A stretch of DNA of 48,660 nucleotides from Paludibacter jiangxiensis (GCA_945897785.1 CAMDGD010000009.1:1-48660); one strand, 5' to 3'. Shown: positions 1-8,782, counted from the first letter of the stretch. A program made the numbers and translations. Notes: generated from the letters alone by a model not told the origin.

Positions 1-2
1 TA

Positions 3-19
3 GTCGAGCCTTAAAAAGC
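3..19 (+). repeat. IS left inverted repeat
   Basis: This 17-base sequence is the exact reverse complement of 1454-1470. It marks the left end of the insertion sequence. Confidence 0.9.
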
Positions 20-115
20 ATATAAACAAAAGATAATCAGTATTATATCTCATTAATTTGTTGTTTTTTTCTGCAAGAATTAGTATCTTAGAGGCATAAA
101 TCTTGCAAATAAATT

Positions 116-1462
116 ATGCTATCAAAGAAAAAAAATACAAAACAGAGCAGTTTGTTTTTGGGTTTGGATGATATGTTAAACCAAAAACATCCGATGTATA
201 TTTTGGCCAATAAAGTTGATTGGCAACTATTCGAAGATTCGTTTAGTCCTTTATATTGTGCAGATAATGGTCGCCCAGCTAAGCCAATTAGGCTAATGGT
301 AGGATTGCTTATTTTAAAGCATTTGCGTAATATTTCAGATGAAAGTGTGGTTGAACAATGGAGTGAAAATAATTACTATCAGTATTTTTGTGGAGAACAA
401 GTTTTTCAGCCTTGTGAACCCTGCGAAGCATCAGAGCTGGTTCATTTTCGTCACCGGATTGGAGAATCTGGAGTTGAACTAATACTGAAAGAAAGTATTC
501 GTATTAATGGCAATGATAGCAATGACCCAACAGCAAGTATTGACACTACCGTTCAGGAGAAGAATATCACTTTTCCTACCGATAGTAAGTTGCACCGAAA
601 AATCATTGACAAGTGCAAGAAGATAGCAGAAAAGGAAGAGCTCCCAGTTCGCCAAAGTTATACACGCACATTAAAGAAGCTTGCATTAAATCAACGTTTT
701 AGAAATCATCCGCGCAACAAGTGGAAAGCACGAAAAGCCGATAGAAAAGAAAAAACCATTGCAGGCCGATTGGCTCGAGAGTTAGAGCGGAATTTACCTC
801 CTAACTCTAAGTACCAATCAGATGTTGAATTGTTTAATAGAATTTTAAATCAGAAAAAAAACGATAGTAATAAAGTTTATTCTGTACATGAGCCTGATGT
901 TCAGTGCATATCCAAAGGTAAAGAACATAAGAAATACGAGTTCGGAAATAAAGTTTCCATTATTTATACTCAAAGAACAGGAGTGATTATCGGAGCAATG
1001 AGTTTTAGAAATCCTTATGACGGACATACGATTGAACCTGCACTTGAACAAGTTGAAAGGCTATTAGGCAAAAAAACAATAAAAACATTGATTGGAGACA
1101 GAGGTTATAAAGGGAAAAAGCATGTAAATGGCACAACAATAGAAATTCCAAAACCATTTAGCGACAAAACGCAGTCTCAATATCAACAGAATAAGCTTAA
1201 GAAACAATTTAGAAGAAGAGCTGCCATTGAACCAATAAATGGTCATTTAAAAACAGACCATCGATTAAATCGTAATTTCTACAAAGGGATTACCGGTGAT
1301 AATATTAATGCCATGCTCGCTGCAGCTGCTTTTAACTTCAAAAGGATGATGAATATATGGAAATCATCTTTTTGTGCTCTTTTGAAATTGCTTTTTGAAG
1401 CCTCAATTAATAAATGGATTTGGCAAAATAATAATCAGCTAAATAAAACATGGGCTTTTTAA
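116..1462 (+). CDS. IS5-family DDE transposase
   Basis: This is a 448-residue transposase that cuts and joins the element's own ends. The N-terminal third (about 45-130) is a DUF772-type domain with the NGRPAKPIRLMVGLLILKHL region typical of IS5 relatives. The catalytic DDE triad is visible as D143 (SIDTTVQ), D328 (LIGDRGYKG) and E372 (RRRAAIEPINGHLK). A basic linker lies at about 185-215. The frame is intact and the length is normal, so the enzyme is probably functional. The stop codon TAA (1460-1462) falls inside the right inverted repeat, so the C-terminal codons are also transposon-end DNA. Assignment to a subgroup of IS5 needs an ISfinder comparison. Confidence 0.92.
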   Translation: MLSKKKNTKQSSLFLGLDDMLNQKHPMYILANKVDWQLFEDSFSPLYCADNGRPAKPIRLMVGLLILKHLRNISDESVVEQWSENNYYQYFCGEQVFQPCEPCEASELVHFRHRIGESGVELILKESIRINGNDSNDPTASIDTTVQEKNITFPTDSKLHRKIIDKCKKIAEKEELPVRQSYTRTLKKLALNQRFRNHPRNKWKARKADRKEKTIAGRLARELERNLPPNSKYQSDVELFNRILNQKKNDSNKVYSVHEPDVQCISKGKEHKKYEFGNKVSIIYTQRTGVIIGAMSFRNPYDGHTIEPALEQVERLLGKKTIKTLIGDRGYKGKKHVNGTTIEIPKPFSDKTQSQYQQNKLKKQFRRRAAIEPINGHLKTDHRLNRNFYKGITGDNINAMLAAAAFNFKRMMNIWKSSFCALLKLLFEASINKWIWQNNNQLNKTWAF

Positions 1463-1470
1463 GGCTCGAC
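1454..1470 (+). repeat. IS right inverted repeat
   Basis: Exact inverted copy of 3-19. It contains the last bases and the stop codon of the transposase gene. Confidence 0.9.
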
Positions 1471-1478
1471 CAAATAGT

Positions 1479-1508
1479 TACGGTGTTATGCACCTTTTGT
1501 TCACCGTA
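1479..1508. other. Inverted repeat between the IS and nadB
   Basis: TACGGTG (1479-1485) is repeated inverted as CACCGTA (1502-1508), 16 bases apart. It lies downstream of nadB on the minus strand but has no U-tract, so it is not a good intrinsic terminator. It may be part of whatever the IS inserted into. Confidence 0.3.
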
Positions 1509-1565
1509 TGTATTAACATTCTACAAATAGTATGGGACGCTTTTCCTAAAAAACATAGAGAAAAT

Positions 1566-3152
1566 TTAAAACTCAGCTTCTTGTGGGTTTTTGCCCGGAT
1601 AATCGACATTAAAATGTAGGCCTCGACTTTCTTTTCTAAGCGAGGCCTGTTTAATAACTAGATAAGCTACACTGATAATGTTACGAAGTTCGCATATTTC
1701 GCGGGAAACAACTGATCTATCAAACAAAATTTCCGTTTCACTATACAATATTTTCAACCTATTCATCGCTCTTTTTAACCGCAAATTAGAACGAACAATG
1801 CCAACATAAGCACTCATAAGCTGCCCAACTTCACGAATACTTTGGGTAATAAGCACCATTTCTTCGGGTAGCGAAGTTCCTTCATCATTCCAATCGGGTA
1901 TATTTAGCTGAAAATCGTATTGTTCTATAGCCTTAACAGCATGCTTGGCTGCAACATCTGCATAATAAATAGCTTCTAGCAAAGAATTGGAAGCCAAACG
2001 ATTGGCTCCATGTAAGCCAGAACATGCACATTCACCAGCAGCATACAAACGGCGAATAGAAGAACAAGCATTGTCATCGACCAAAATACCTCCACACAAA
2101 AAATGCGTTGCCGGCACTACCGGAATTAGGTCTTTAGTAATATCGATGCCTAAGCTCAAGCATTTTTTATAAATAGTTGGGTATTCTTTTTTTGTTTCTT
2201 CGGCATTCATGTGCGTAACATCAAGGTACACAAAGTCGTCACCCGAAATTTTCATTTCATTATCGATGGCCCTAGCTACAATATCGCGCGGGGCAAGCGA
2301 ACCACGTTTATCGTATTTATACATAAACTCCTGCTTTTTGCCATTACGCAATACAGCGCCATAACCACGCATAGCCTCGGTAATTAAAAAAGAAGGCCGT
2401 TCGTTAGGGTTGTACAACACGGTAGGATGAAACTGCACAAACTCCATATCTTTAATAACCCCACGCGCTCGATGCGCCATGGCAATACCATCGCCGGTTG
2501 CAATAGTTGGATTCGAAGTAGTTAAATACACATTGCCAATACCCCCGGTAGCCATTAACGTAACCTTGGCTAGAAATGTAGTAATTGATCGGGTTTTCTC
2601 ATTCATCACATACGCACCAAAACACTCGATATTGGTAGTATTATGTGTGATAATTTGCCCTAAATGATGCTGTGTAATTATTTCGATAGCAAAATGATGC
2701 TCAAAAATATGGATGTTGGGATGCTTTTTAAGCTGTTCAACCAGACTAAGTTGAATTTCTGCTCCGGTATTATCTTTATGATGAAGGATGCGATTTTCTG
2801 AATGCCCACCCTCCTTGTGTAAATCATATTCACCTACATTATTTTTATCAAAATCGACCCCCCAAGTTACTAATTGGTCGATCATTTCGGGCCCTTTGCG
2901 CACAATCTTTTCTACTACATCTGCTTTACAATGACCATCGCCACAAATAAGGGTATCTTCAATATGTTTCTCGAAATTATCTGTCAGCCCGTTCATTACC
3001 GAAGCAATGCCTCCTTGAGCATAATAAGTATTTGCCTCGTCGAGAGTTGTTTTACATATCAAAGCAACAGAACCCTTATCGGCTACTTTTAAGGCAAAGC
3101 TCATACCCGCTAAGCCACTACCAATAATTAAAAAATCGAACCTTTTACCCAT
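1566..3152 (-). CDS. nadB: L-aspartate oxidase NadB
   Basis: NadB oxidises L-aspartate to iminoaspartate with FAD, the first step of de novo NAD synthesis; quinolinate synthase NadA (at 25940) uses the product. The 528 residues match family length. The FAD dinucleotide fold begins with GSGLAG (11-16), followed by the NTYYAQGGIAS loop (41-51), the HKEGGHSENRI...DNTG region (112-130), the EFVQFHPT flavin segment, the APRDIVARAI region and GLHGANRLASNS near the C-terminal FAD contact. Succinate dehydrogenase flavoproteins are related, but no SdhB/C genes are adjacent and the aspartate-oxidase features fit better. It is the last gene of a minus-strand run, two bases after the permease gene. No nadC is in the window. 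Confidence 0.95.
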   Translation of the reverse strand: MGKRFDFLIIGSGLAGMSFALKVADKGSVALICKTTLDEANTYYAQGGIASVMNGLTDNFEKHIEDTLICGDGHCKADVVEKIVRKGPEMIDQLVTWGVDFDKNNVGEYDLHKEGGHSENRILHHKDNTGAEIQLSLVEQLKKHPNIHIFEHHFAIEIITQHHLGQIITHNTTNIECFGAYVMNEKTRSITTFLAKVTLMATGGIGNVYLTTSNPTIATGDGIAMAHRARGVIKDMEFVQFHPTVLYNPNERPSFLITEAMRGYGAVLRNGKKQEFMYKYDKRGSLAPRDIVARAIDNEMKISGDDFVYLDVTHMNAEETKKEYPTIYKKCLSLGIDITKDLIPVVPATHFLCGGILVDDNACSSIRRLYAAGECACSGLHGANRLASNSLLEAIYYADVAAKHAVKAIEQYDFQLNIPDWNDEGTSLPEEMVLITQSIREVGQLMSAYVGIVRSNLRLKRAMNRLKILYSETEILFDRSVVSREICELRNIISVAYLVIKQASLRKESRGLHFNVDYPGKNPQEAEF

Positions 3153-3154
3153 GA

Positions 3155-4378
3155 TTATACTTCAAATGTTTCTGTTTTAATCTGCTTAACAGGATAATAA
3201 GCTGCTATAAAGCCCATTACAGAAACGGTTATAAATATCAATACCAAATCTAGCCATTGAATCTCTACCGGATAAGCCTGCACAATAAACTCAGACCCAG
3301 GCAAAGTTATCAGTCCGAAATACTGTTGAAGTAAGCACAACCCAGTACCCACAAAAATTCCCACAAAAGAGCCTAACAAGGAAATCATCCATCCCTCCAA
3401 TAAAAATATTTTTCGCACCAGACCTTGGTCGGCACCCATATTTCTGAGCGTAACAATATCTGCCTTTTTATCGATAATAAGCATAGACAAAGAGCCGATA
3501 ATATTAAATACAGCAATTAATAAAATAAAACTTAGGATAAGGTAGGTAATCCATTTTTCGATTTTCATAATCCGAAAAAAATCTTCTTGCTGTTCGTACC
3601 TGTCAAACACCTTATACTTGGCGCCCAAGACCGACTTAATTTTATCTTTTGATTTTTTTATCGCCTTTTTATCGGCAATTTTAAGCTCAATAGCGGTTAC
3701 GGTATGTGCCTCGTACTGAAAAAGCGAACGAGCCAACTGGATAGGTACTAGTAAATATTTATTATCGTAGTCGGCTTGCTGAACCCCAAAAACACCTGAA
3801 ACAAACACATGGTCTAACACAAAATTTGTTTCGGGACGGGTTAGATTGATGGATGAAGTACGTTGAGGAGCATAAATATACACCGGATCGACAAAGTAAG
3901 GCCCCACGCCAAGCTTGGCCGACAAACCGGCTCCGGTAATGCCATAGTTAAACGCCTTATCGTAGAGTTGAAATTTACCGCTGACAATAATCTTATCTAT
4001 CCCTGTCATTTCTGCAAAATCATCGCTAACCCCTTTTACTGTTCCCGACACTTGCTTGTCTTTATATCGAAACAAAGCATTTTCCTCTAACACCTCTGTA
4101 AAAAAAACCACTTCGGGCATATGCTTTACCTTTTGCAAGGCCTCATCGCTGGCCATAAACGATTTTCCTTCGACCAGTGAGATTTTCAAATCCGGATCAA
4201 AGGCGCTAAACAAGCCTTCGATTAGTGAACCAAAACCATTAAAAACAGATAGCACGCATACTAGAGCGATAGTGCCCACCGTTACCCCCAGTGCAGAAAT
4301 TGCAGAGATAATATTTATGGCATTGTGCGATTTTTTCGAAAACAAATACCTTTTAGCTATAAACAACGAAAGATTCAT
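3155..4378 (-). CDS. LolC/LolE-type ABC transporter permease
   Basis: This is a 407-residue inner-membrane permease of the FtsX/LolC/LolE type, the family that releases lipoproteins from the inner membrane for transfer to the outer membrane. One transmembrane helix near the N-terminus (about 20-47) follows the FIAKRYLFSKKSHNAINIIS signature. A large periplasmic domain (about 50-270) and three C-terminal helices follow (about 275-400), including the NMGADQGLVRKIFLLEG cytoplasmic coupling segment. No LolD ATPase is adjacent; it must be encoded elsewhere. The start follows rbfA with a 16-base gap and nadB follows after 2 bases, indicating co-transcription. LolC and LolE cannot be told apart here, as many Bacteroidota have one or two generic copies. 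Confidence 0.88.
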   Translation of the reverse strand: MNLSLFIAKRYLFSKKSHNAINIISAISALGVTVGTIALVCVLSVFNGFGSLIEGLFSAFDPDLKISLVEGKSFMASDEALQKVKHMPEVVFFTEVLEENALFRYKDKQVSGTVKGVSDDFAEMTGIDKIIVSGKFQLYDKAFNYGITGAGLSAKLGVGPYFVDPVYIYAPQRTSSINLTRPETNFVLDHVFVSGVFGVQQADYDNKYLLVPIQLARSLFQYEAHTVTAIELKIADKKAIKKSKDKIKSVLGAKYKVFDRYEQQEDFFRIMKIEKWITYLILSFILLIAVFNIIGSLSMLIIDKKADIVTLRNMGADQGLVRKIFLLEGWMISLLGSFVGIFVGTGLCLLQQYFGLITLPGSEFIVQAYPVEIQWLDLVLIFITVSVMGFIAAYYPVKQIKTETFEV

Positions 4379-4394
4379 GCCTGTAGATTTTAGG

Positions 4395-4730
4395 CTATTT
4401 TTTTAGTAGCTCGTCAATCCTATCCAAATAATCTAGCGTATCGTCGATATGAAAATGTAAGGCAGGCACAATACGAAGCTGATGCCTAACTTTATTTCCT
4501 AATTCTAAGCGGATAACGGAAGTTTTTTCTATGATACCCTTCAACACTTCCTGCGCCTTATCGGTAGGAAAAATACTTAAGTTGGCGTGCATAATGCTTA
4601 AATCGGCGCTTACATGTACGCTACTTACCGTAATAAGCACCCCTTGCAGGTTACGGGCATAAAGCAAAAAAATATCGCTCAATTCCTTCTGCAATAAGCG
4701 CCCAATTTTATTTTGTCTGGTTGTTTCCAT
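4395..4730 (-). CDS. rbfA: Ribosome-binding factor A
   Basis: RbfA is a small KH-fold protein that binds the 30S subunit and assists maturation of the 16S rRNA 5' end, important at low temperature. The 111-residue length is typical. Visible features are the N-terminal TRQNKIGRLLQKELSDIF helix that opens the family, a central VSVHVSADLSIMHANLSIF strand-rich region, and the C-terminal VRHQLRIVPALHFHIDDTLD segment, which is strongly conserved. It lies 34 bases downstream of the ygbA-type gene and 16 bases before the permease gene. Confidence 0.93.
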   Translation of the reverse strand: METTRQNKIGRLLQKELSDIFLLYARNLQGVLITVSSVHVSADLSIMHANLSIFPTDKAQEVLKGIIEKTSVIRLELGNKVRHQLRIVPALHFHIDDTLDYLDRIDELLKK

Positions 4731-4764
4731 ATCTTCTATTTACAAGTTAAATATTTACGATTGC

Positions 4765-5052
4765 CTATTTTAGCAAATGCATTAAAAATGCTCTTGGATG
4801 ATACATAAGTATTCTTTGCCCTGAAAAACGCATTACTTCTTTAATTTTCTCCTTTTTATCAGAAGAATAACAATGAATAGGGCATTTTTTGCACGAAGGC
4901 TTATTATGTTTTAACGGACATTTATCTAATTTTTGTGAAGCATACAAGAGTAATTCTTTGCAATCTGCACACAAAGCCTTGTTATTATGATTCAATCTAC
5001 AATAGAGCAGAATCATTTTTTGCACAACGGCTTTTTCTTTTGCTATTAACAT
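4765..5052 (-). CDS. ygbA: YgbA-family nitrosative-stress protein
   Basis: This 95-residue protein matches the nitrous-oxide-stimulated promoter family, of which E. coli YgbA is the model; ygbA there is regulated by NsrR and linked to growth under nitrosative stress. Seven cysteines (C18, C28, C31, C45, C54, C57, C61) form C-x2-C and C-x2-C-x3-C groups, and the family core CPIHCYSSDKKEKIKEVMR and the C-terminal RILMYHP segment are present. The cysteine array suggests metal or Fe-S binding; this is inference. It sits between cysS and rbfA on the same strand with 15- and 34-base gaps, so it is likely co-transcribed with translation genes. Confidence 0.85.
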   Translation of the reverse strand: MLIAKEKAVVQKMILLYCRLNHNNKALCADCKELLLYASQKLDKCPLKHNKPSCKKCPIHCYSSDKKEKIKEVMRFSGQRILMYHPRAFLMHLLK

Positions 5053-5067
5053 AAAAATAGTAAGTAC

Positions 5068-6537
5068 TTACTTCAAGCTCCATTCAACACCGTCTTTGCC
5101 GTCTTTAATATCAAACCCCATGGCCGTTAGCTCGTTGCGAATTTTATCTGATGTAGCCCAGTCTTTATTAGTCTTTGCCTCTTGCCGTATTCGAAGCAAT
5201 AAATCGATGGCTGCTTTATACGCATCAGCACCTGTTTGTGCATCATTCTCTAGCTGTATACCTAAAATAACTTCAACAAATAGCTTAAAAGTAGCTTTGA
5301 GTTCTTCCAAATCTGCCGAATTAATCGATGCATTCTCACTTACAATAGTATTTATAGCGGTAACGGCTTCGAACAAATGGGCAATTACTATCGGACTGTT
5401 CAAGTCGTCTTGCATGGCTTGTTCGCAACGATCGCGCAAATTGCTTAACTCAACAGTAGATGCTGTTCCTGGAACAATCTTTTGCAACCGGGCATACCCA
5501 TCGAGTAACCGCTGCAAACCTTTTTCGGCAGCCTGCAACGCTTCATTACTAAAATCGACTGTACTACGGTATTGTGCTTGCAAAATAAAAAAGCGAATGG
5601 TCATCGGACTATAAGCCTTCTCTAATGAAGCATGGTTGCCGGTAAAAAACTGGTCGAGCGTAATAAAATTGCCCAAGCTTTTGCCCATTTTTTGTCCGTT
5701 GATGGTAATCATATTATTGTGCATCCAGTACTTCACGGTTTCCTTACCCAAGGCAGCAGTTGACTGGGCTATTTCGCACTCGTGATGGGGAAAAACCAAA
5801 TCCATTCCACCGCCATGAATATCAAATTGTTCGCCCAAATATTTAGTTCCCATAGCCGAACACTCAAGGTGCCAACCCGGAAAACCTTTACTCCAAGGCG
5901 ATGGCCAATGCATAATATGTTCCGGAGCGGCCTTTTTCCATAAAGCAAAATCGACGCTACGACGTTTTTCGTCTTGACCGTCGAGCTCCCGTGTTGTTTC
6001 GAGCAAATCATCTATATTTCTTCCGGATAATTTTCCGTAATGATGCTGTTGATTGTATTTTTCCACATCAAAATAAACGGACCCCTGACTTTCGTATGCA
6101 AACCCCGCTTCTTGAATTTTTTTTACGAATTCAATTTGTTCGATTATATGACCCGAAGCATGGGGTTCGATGCTTGGAGGCAACACATTTAGCGCCTCCA
6201 TATTTTTGTGGTAAGCATTTAGGTATCGTTGCACAATTTCCATTGGCTCCACCTGATCTAGACGGGCTTTTTTCCCAATTTTATCTTCGCCACTATCGGC
6301 ATCGTTTTCCAAATGACCAACATCCGTTATATTCCTTACATAACGGACCTTATAGCCCAAATGCTGTAAGTAGCGAAAAAGCAAATCGAATGTAATGGCC
6401 GGACGCGCGTGACCTAAATGGGCATCGCCGTATACCGTCGGACCACAGACATACATACCCACGGTATTATTATGAATTGGGACAAAAAGCTCTTTTTTGC
6501 GTGAGAGTGTATTGTAAATACTTAATTTATGTTCCAT
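5068..6537 (-). CDS. cysS: Cysteinyl-tRNA synthetase
   Basis: CysS charges tRNA-Cys with cysteine in an ATP-dependent reaction. The protein is 489 residues from the ATG at 6537; an in-frame GTG three codons upstream (6546) is possible, but [16 protein letters not shown] matches the usual N-terminus. The class I HIGH motif appears as HLGH (40-43), just after the zinc ligand C31 (CGPTVYG). Further zinc ligands lie in HLECSAMGT and FPHHECE, and the KMSKS loop reads KMGKS. A DALR anticodon domain and a C-terminal helical region follow. A TAnnTTTG box at 6581-6588 provides a promoter, separated from rpiB by a terminator. It heads the run cysS-ygbA-rbfA-permease-nadB. Confidence 0.96.
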   Translation of the reverse strand: MEHKLSIYNTLSRKKELFVPIHNNTVGMYVCGPTVYGDAHLGHARPAITFDLLFRYLQHLGYKVRYVRNITDVGHLENDADSGEDKIGKKARLDQVEPMEIVQRYLNAYHKNMEALNVLPPSIEPHASGHIIEQIEFVKKIQEAGFAYESQGSVYFDVEKYNQQHHYGKLSGRNIDDLLETTRELDGQDEKRRSVDFALWKKAAPEHIMHWPSPWSKGFPGWHLECSAMGTKYLGEQFDIHGGGMDLVFPHHECEIAQSTAALGKETVKYWMHNNMITINGQKMGKSLGNFITLDQFFTGNHASLEKAYSPMTIRFFILQAQYRSTVDFSNEALQAAEKGLQRLLDGYARLQKIVPGTASTVELSNLRDRCEQAMQDDLNSPIVIAHLFEAVTAINTIVSENASINSADLEELKATFKLFVEVILGIQLENDAQTGADAYKAAIDLLLRIRQEAKTNKDWATSDKIRNELTAMGFDIKDGKDGVEWSLK

Positions 6538-6580
6538 GTTATACACTGAAAAGGATAGGATTACTCAAAAAAATAAAACA

Positions 6581-6588
6581 CAAAGTTA
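6581..6588 (-). promoter_or_regulatory. Probable cysS promoter -7 box
   Basis: The minus strand reads TAACTTTG, matching the Bacteroidota TAnnTTTG -7 consensus, 43 bases before the cysS ATG. It lies after the rpiB terminator, as a separate transcription unit would need. No clear -33 TTG at ideal spacing. Confidence 0.5.
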
Positions 6589-6660
6589 AAATAAGTAATT
6601 GATAATTAATAACCGACAAGCTACAATTATAATTTGACAGCCCTTATTTTCGGGAAAATT

Positions 6661-6676
6661 AACGAATTTTTTCGTT
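6661..6676. other. Short perfect hairpin upstream of cysS
   Basis: AACGAA (6661-6666) pairs with TTCGTT (6671-6676) across a four-base loop, 28 bases from the rpiB terminator. Its role is unknown; it could be a secondary terminator or chance in AT-rich DNA. Confidence 0.3.
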
Positions 6677-6703
6677 CACAATAAAATAATGCGGAGTAAA
6701 ACA

Positions 6704-6733
6704 AAAGAAGCAGCCAAAAATAGCTGCTTCTTT
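6704..6733 (-). terminator. Intrinsic terminator after rpiB
   Basis: Two 11-base arms, AAAGAAGCAGC (6704-6714) and GCTGCTTCTTT (6723-6733), are perfectly complementary around an 8-base loop. On the minus strand the hairpin is followed by a T-rich tract. It starts 18 bases after the rpiB stop codon. Confidence 0.85.
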
Positions 6734-6751
6734 CCTATCTCGTTGCCCGTA

Positions 6752-7204
6752 CTATTTACAAGCCGGAATTTTATTGATTCGTGCTTCGTGACGACCTCCT
6801 TCAAAATCTGTTTTAAAGAAATCTTCAATAATTTTAAACGCTTCTTCTTCTGTTACATAACGAGCCGGCAACGAAAGCACATTGGCATTATTATGTAGGC
6901 GCGCCAATACGGCAATTTCGGTATTCCAACACAAGGCAGCACGAATACCCTGATGCTTGTTAACCGTCATAGTTATACCATTACCACTACCACAAATAGA
7001 AATGCCGTATTCAAATTCGCCCTTTTCAATAGCATCAGCCATTGGATGTGCAAAATCGGCATAGTCGCAACTATCAGCAGAATAAGTTCCAAAATCCTTA
7101 AATTCCGCGCCTGTTGCTGTAAAATCTGTAATAATTTTGCCTTTAAGTTCAAAACCGGCATGGTCTGAACAAATAGCAATTTTTTGTTCACTTAACTCTT
7201 TCAT
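6752..7204 (-). CDS. rpiB: Ribose-5-phosphate isomerase B
   Basis: RpiB interconverts ribulose-5-phosphate and ribose-5-phosphate in the pentose phosphate pathway. The 150 residues match the RpiB/LacAB family. The N-terminal CSDHAG (12-17) binds substrate, the catalytic cysteine is C71 before GSGNG (72-76), and HNNANVL (around 106) supplies the phosphate-side histidine. The GSGNG form rather than GTGIG suggests the Bacteroidota branch. It is a single-gene unit: a strong terminator follows, and over 500 bases without genes precede it. Allose-6-phosphate isomerase activity is possible in this family but no allose genes are near. Confidence 0.94.
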   Translation of the reverse strand: MKELSEQKIAICSDHAGFELKGKIITDFTATGAEFKDFGTYSADSCDYADFAHPMADAIEKGEFEYGISICGSGNGITMTVNKHQGIRAALCWNTEIAVLARLHNNANVLSLPARYVTEEEAFKIIEDFFKTDFEGGRHEARINKIPACK

Positions 7205-7344
7205 CCGAATACTATTTTAAATTAATTATAATGAAAACTACGATGAAACAGGAAAAAATAGAAATTGTCTAAAAATAATTATATCCATTTTCTCTAAAAG
7301 ATATGTCTTGAATTTCTTCATGTTCATTGTTTAAACTTAGTGTC

Positions 7345-7550
7345 CTTAGTAGTTCTTTTTACAAAAAAGGTCATCGACCAGAGGAAGCAAAAAACACTAA
7401 AATCTTTTTCATTTCTTTTTTAAAAAAGAAACGAAACAAAGAAAAATATAACAGGCTGAACTCACTCCGCCTCCTTAGGTCGGCTTCGCTCAAACAGCAC
7501 CCTGTCGGATAAGGAATTTTTTAATAACCGACTTCGTCGGGTTTTTGCTA
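7345..7550. repeat. Putative dispersed intergenic repeat
   Basis: This stretch combines a purine-rich segment, the 20-base palindrome at 7412-7431, a GC-richer block around 7456-7507 containing GGTCGGCTTCGCTC, and a terminal hairpin. This arrangement, unlike any flanking DNA, is what I remember from multicopy spacer repeats of Bacteroidota. A genome self-comparison would show whether it is multicopy. Confidence 0.4.
7528..7545 (+). terminator. Hairpin with T-tract
   Basis: CCGAC (7528-7532) and GTCGG (7536-7540) form a 5-bp stem with a TTC loop followed by GTTTTT. It resembles an intrinsic terminator on the plus strand, but no plus-strand gene precedes it. It may be part of the putative repeat. 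Confidence 0.4.
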
Positions 7551-7747
7551 TAGCTGTTCTTTTTACACAAAAAAAACAAACGATTGTTCTTTTGTTTTGA
7601 AGTATTCTTTTTTGTCATGTACTTAGCTAATAAATACCATCAAAGAAAAGAAATTTATATTAGAAATCAGAATATAGACAGTTTCTCAATTTCCCATTCA
7701 AGATTATCAAAGATACAAAAAGAAGCCGAATAGGCAATCGTTAGGCG

Positions 7748-8782
7748 TTAGGATTCTGTGCTCAACGAATTCCACCCTTGTGCCTTAAGCGGAAACTCTT
7801 GCTCATCGCGGGTAACTAAACACAAGCCCATCGACTCTTTACAAATATGGCCGATAACAGTTACATCATCAATATCTATTAGCTTATCGTGCAAGGCCAA
7901 AGGAATAGTAAATAACAACTCATAGTCTTCGCCACCATTTAATGCGGCAGTGACCAAGTTCATATTAAACTCCTCGGCCATCGAAGCTGTTTGAAAATCG
8001 ATTGGTATTTTATCTTCATAAATACGACAACCACACTTGCTTAGCGTACAAATATGCATGAGCTCAGAAGACAAGCCATCAGAAATATCAATCATAGCCG
8101 TAGGTAAAATAGCTTTATCCTGCAATTGTTTAACAATATCTTTGCGCGCCTCGGGGCGTAATTGTCGTTGTAAAATATACTCTTTCCCTGAAAAATCGGG
8201 CTGTGCGTTAGACTCATTGGCAAAAACCGACTTTTCTCGTTCCAACAATTGCAAGCCCATATACGCTGCGCCTAAATTGCCTGAAACACAAATTAAGTCA
8301 TTTTCTTTAGCCGTATTGCGGTACACAATATTTTTTGCTTCACCCTCGCCCAAACAAGTTATACTGATAGTTAACCCGGTAACAGAGGCTGAAGTATCAC
8401 CCCCAACCAGATCAACCCCATGTTCCTCGCAAGCCAAGCGGAGACCAGCATAGAAATCTTCCAAGTCTTCGACAGAAAAGCGTTTTGAAACCCCAAGCGA
8501 AACAGTAATTTGTTTGGGGAAACCGTTCATGGCATAAATATCTGAAAAATTAACAATAGCCGACTTATAGCCCAAGTGTTTAAGGGGCATATAAATTAAA
8601 TCGAAATGAATTCCCTCGAGCAATAAATCGGTAGTAACTAAACATTGCTTATCCTTGTAATCGAGCACTGCGGCATCATCACCTACCGCCTTTAAAGTAG
8701 TATTATTCACTATCGGGAATTTTTCTGTAAGTCTTTTTATCAGACCAAATTCACCCAAAGAAGCTATCTCTGTTCGTGCCAT
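7748..8782 (-). CDS. thiL: Thiamine-monophosphate kinase
   Basis: ThiL phosphorylates thiamine monophosphate to thiamine pyrophosphate using ATP, the last step of cofactor synthesis. The 344-residue protein has the AIR-synthase fold: VGDDAAVLD (33-41) for Mg-ATP, the second metal loop LVGGDTSAS (about 119-127), and the C-terminal DISDGLSSEL and GGEDYELLFT motifs typical of ThiL. Its ATG shares one base with the stop codon of the upstream glycosyltransferase (TAATG), so translation is likely coupled. No other thiamine gene is in the window. It is the last gene of a three-gene unit read from the promoter at 10359-10366. Confidence 0.94.
   Translation of the reverse strand: MARTEIASLGEFGLIKRLTEKFPIVNNTTLKAVGDDAAVLDYKDKQCLVTTDLLLEGIHFDLIYMPLKHLGYKSAIVNFSDIYAMNGFPKQITVSLGVSKRFSVEDLEDFYAGLRLACEEHGVDLVGGDTSASVTGLTISITCLGEGEAKNIVYRNTAKENDLICVSGNLGAAYMGLQLLEREKSVFANESNAQPDFSGKEYILQRQLRPEARKDIVKQLQDKAILPTAMIDISDGLSSELMHICTLSKCGCRIYEDKIPIDFQTASMAEEFNMNLVTAALNGGEDYELLFTIPLALHDKLIDIDDVTVIGHICKESMGLCLVTRDEQEFPLKAQGWNSLSTES

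Larger units (their letters stand above)
3..1470 (+). mobile_element. Complete IS5-type insertion sequence
   Basis: The element is bounded by a perfect 17-bp inverted repeat, GTCGAGCCTTAAAAAGC at 3-19 and its reverse complement at 1454-1470, and carries one transposase gene filling nearly the whole interval. About 1.47 kb with one ORF is normal for the IS5 superfamily. Only two bases precede the left end in this window, so a target-site duplication cannot be checked. The element lies just downstream of, and convergent with, nadB, so it should not break that gene. That the window begins almost exactly at the IS end suggests a contig boundary at a multicopy repeat; this is inference. Confidence 0.9.
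7205..7747. other. 543-base gene-free region, repeat-like
   Basis: No credible gene is found here. A 61-codon ORF at 7327-7512 on the plus strand is low complexity (Lys/Arg/Phe rich) and has no recognisable protein features. The middle part holds a perfect 20-base palindrome at 7412-7431 (TTTC then T6A6 then GAAA), a GC-rich stretch at about 7456-7507 and a hairpin at 7528-7540. The texture resembles dispersed noncoding repeats I recall between genes of Bacteroidota; copy number cannot be seen from one window. Confidence 0.6.

Noticed and set aside
7327-7512. 61-codon plus-strand ORF in the rpiB-thiL gap
   Set aside because: Low-complexity Lys/Arg/Phe composition, spans a 20-base palindrome, no start signals. 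It is better read as noncoding repeat-like DNA.
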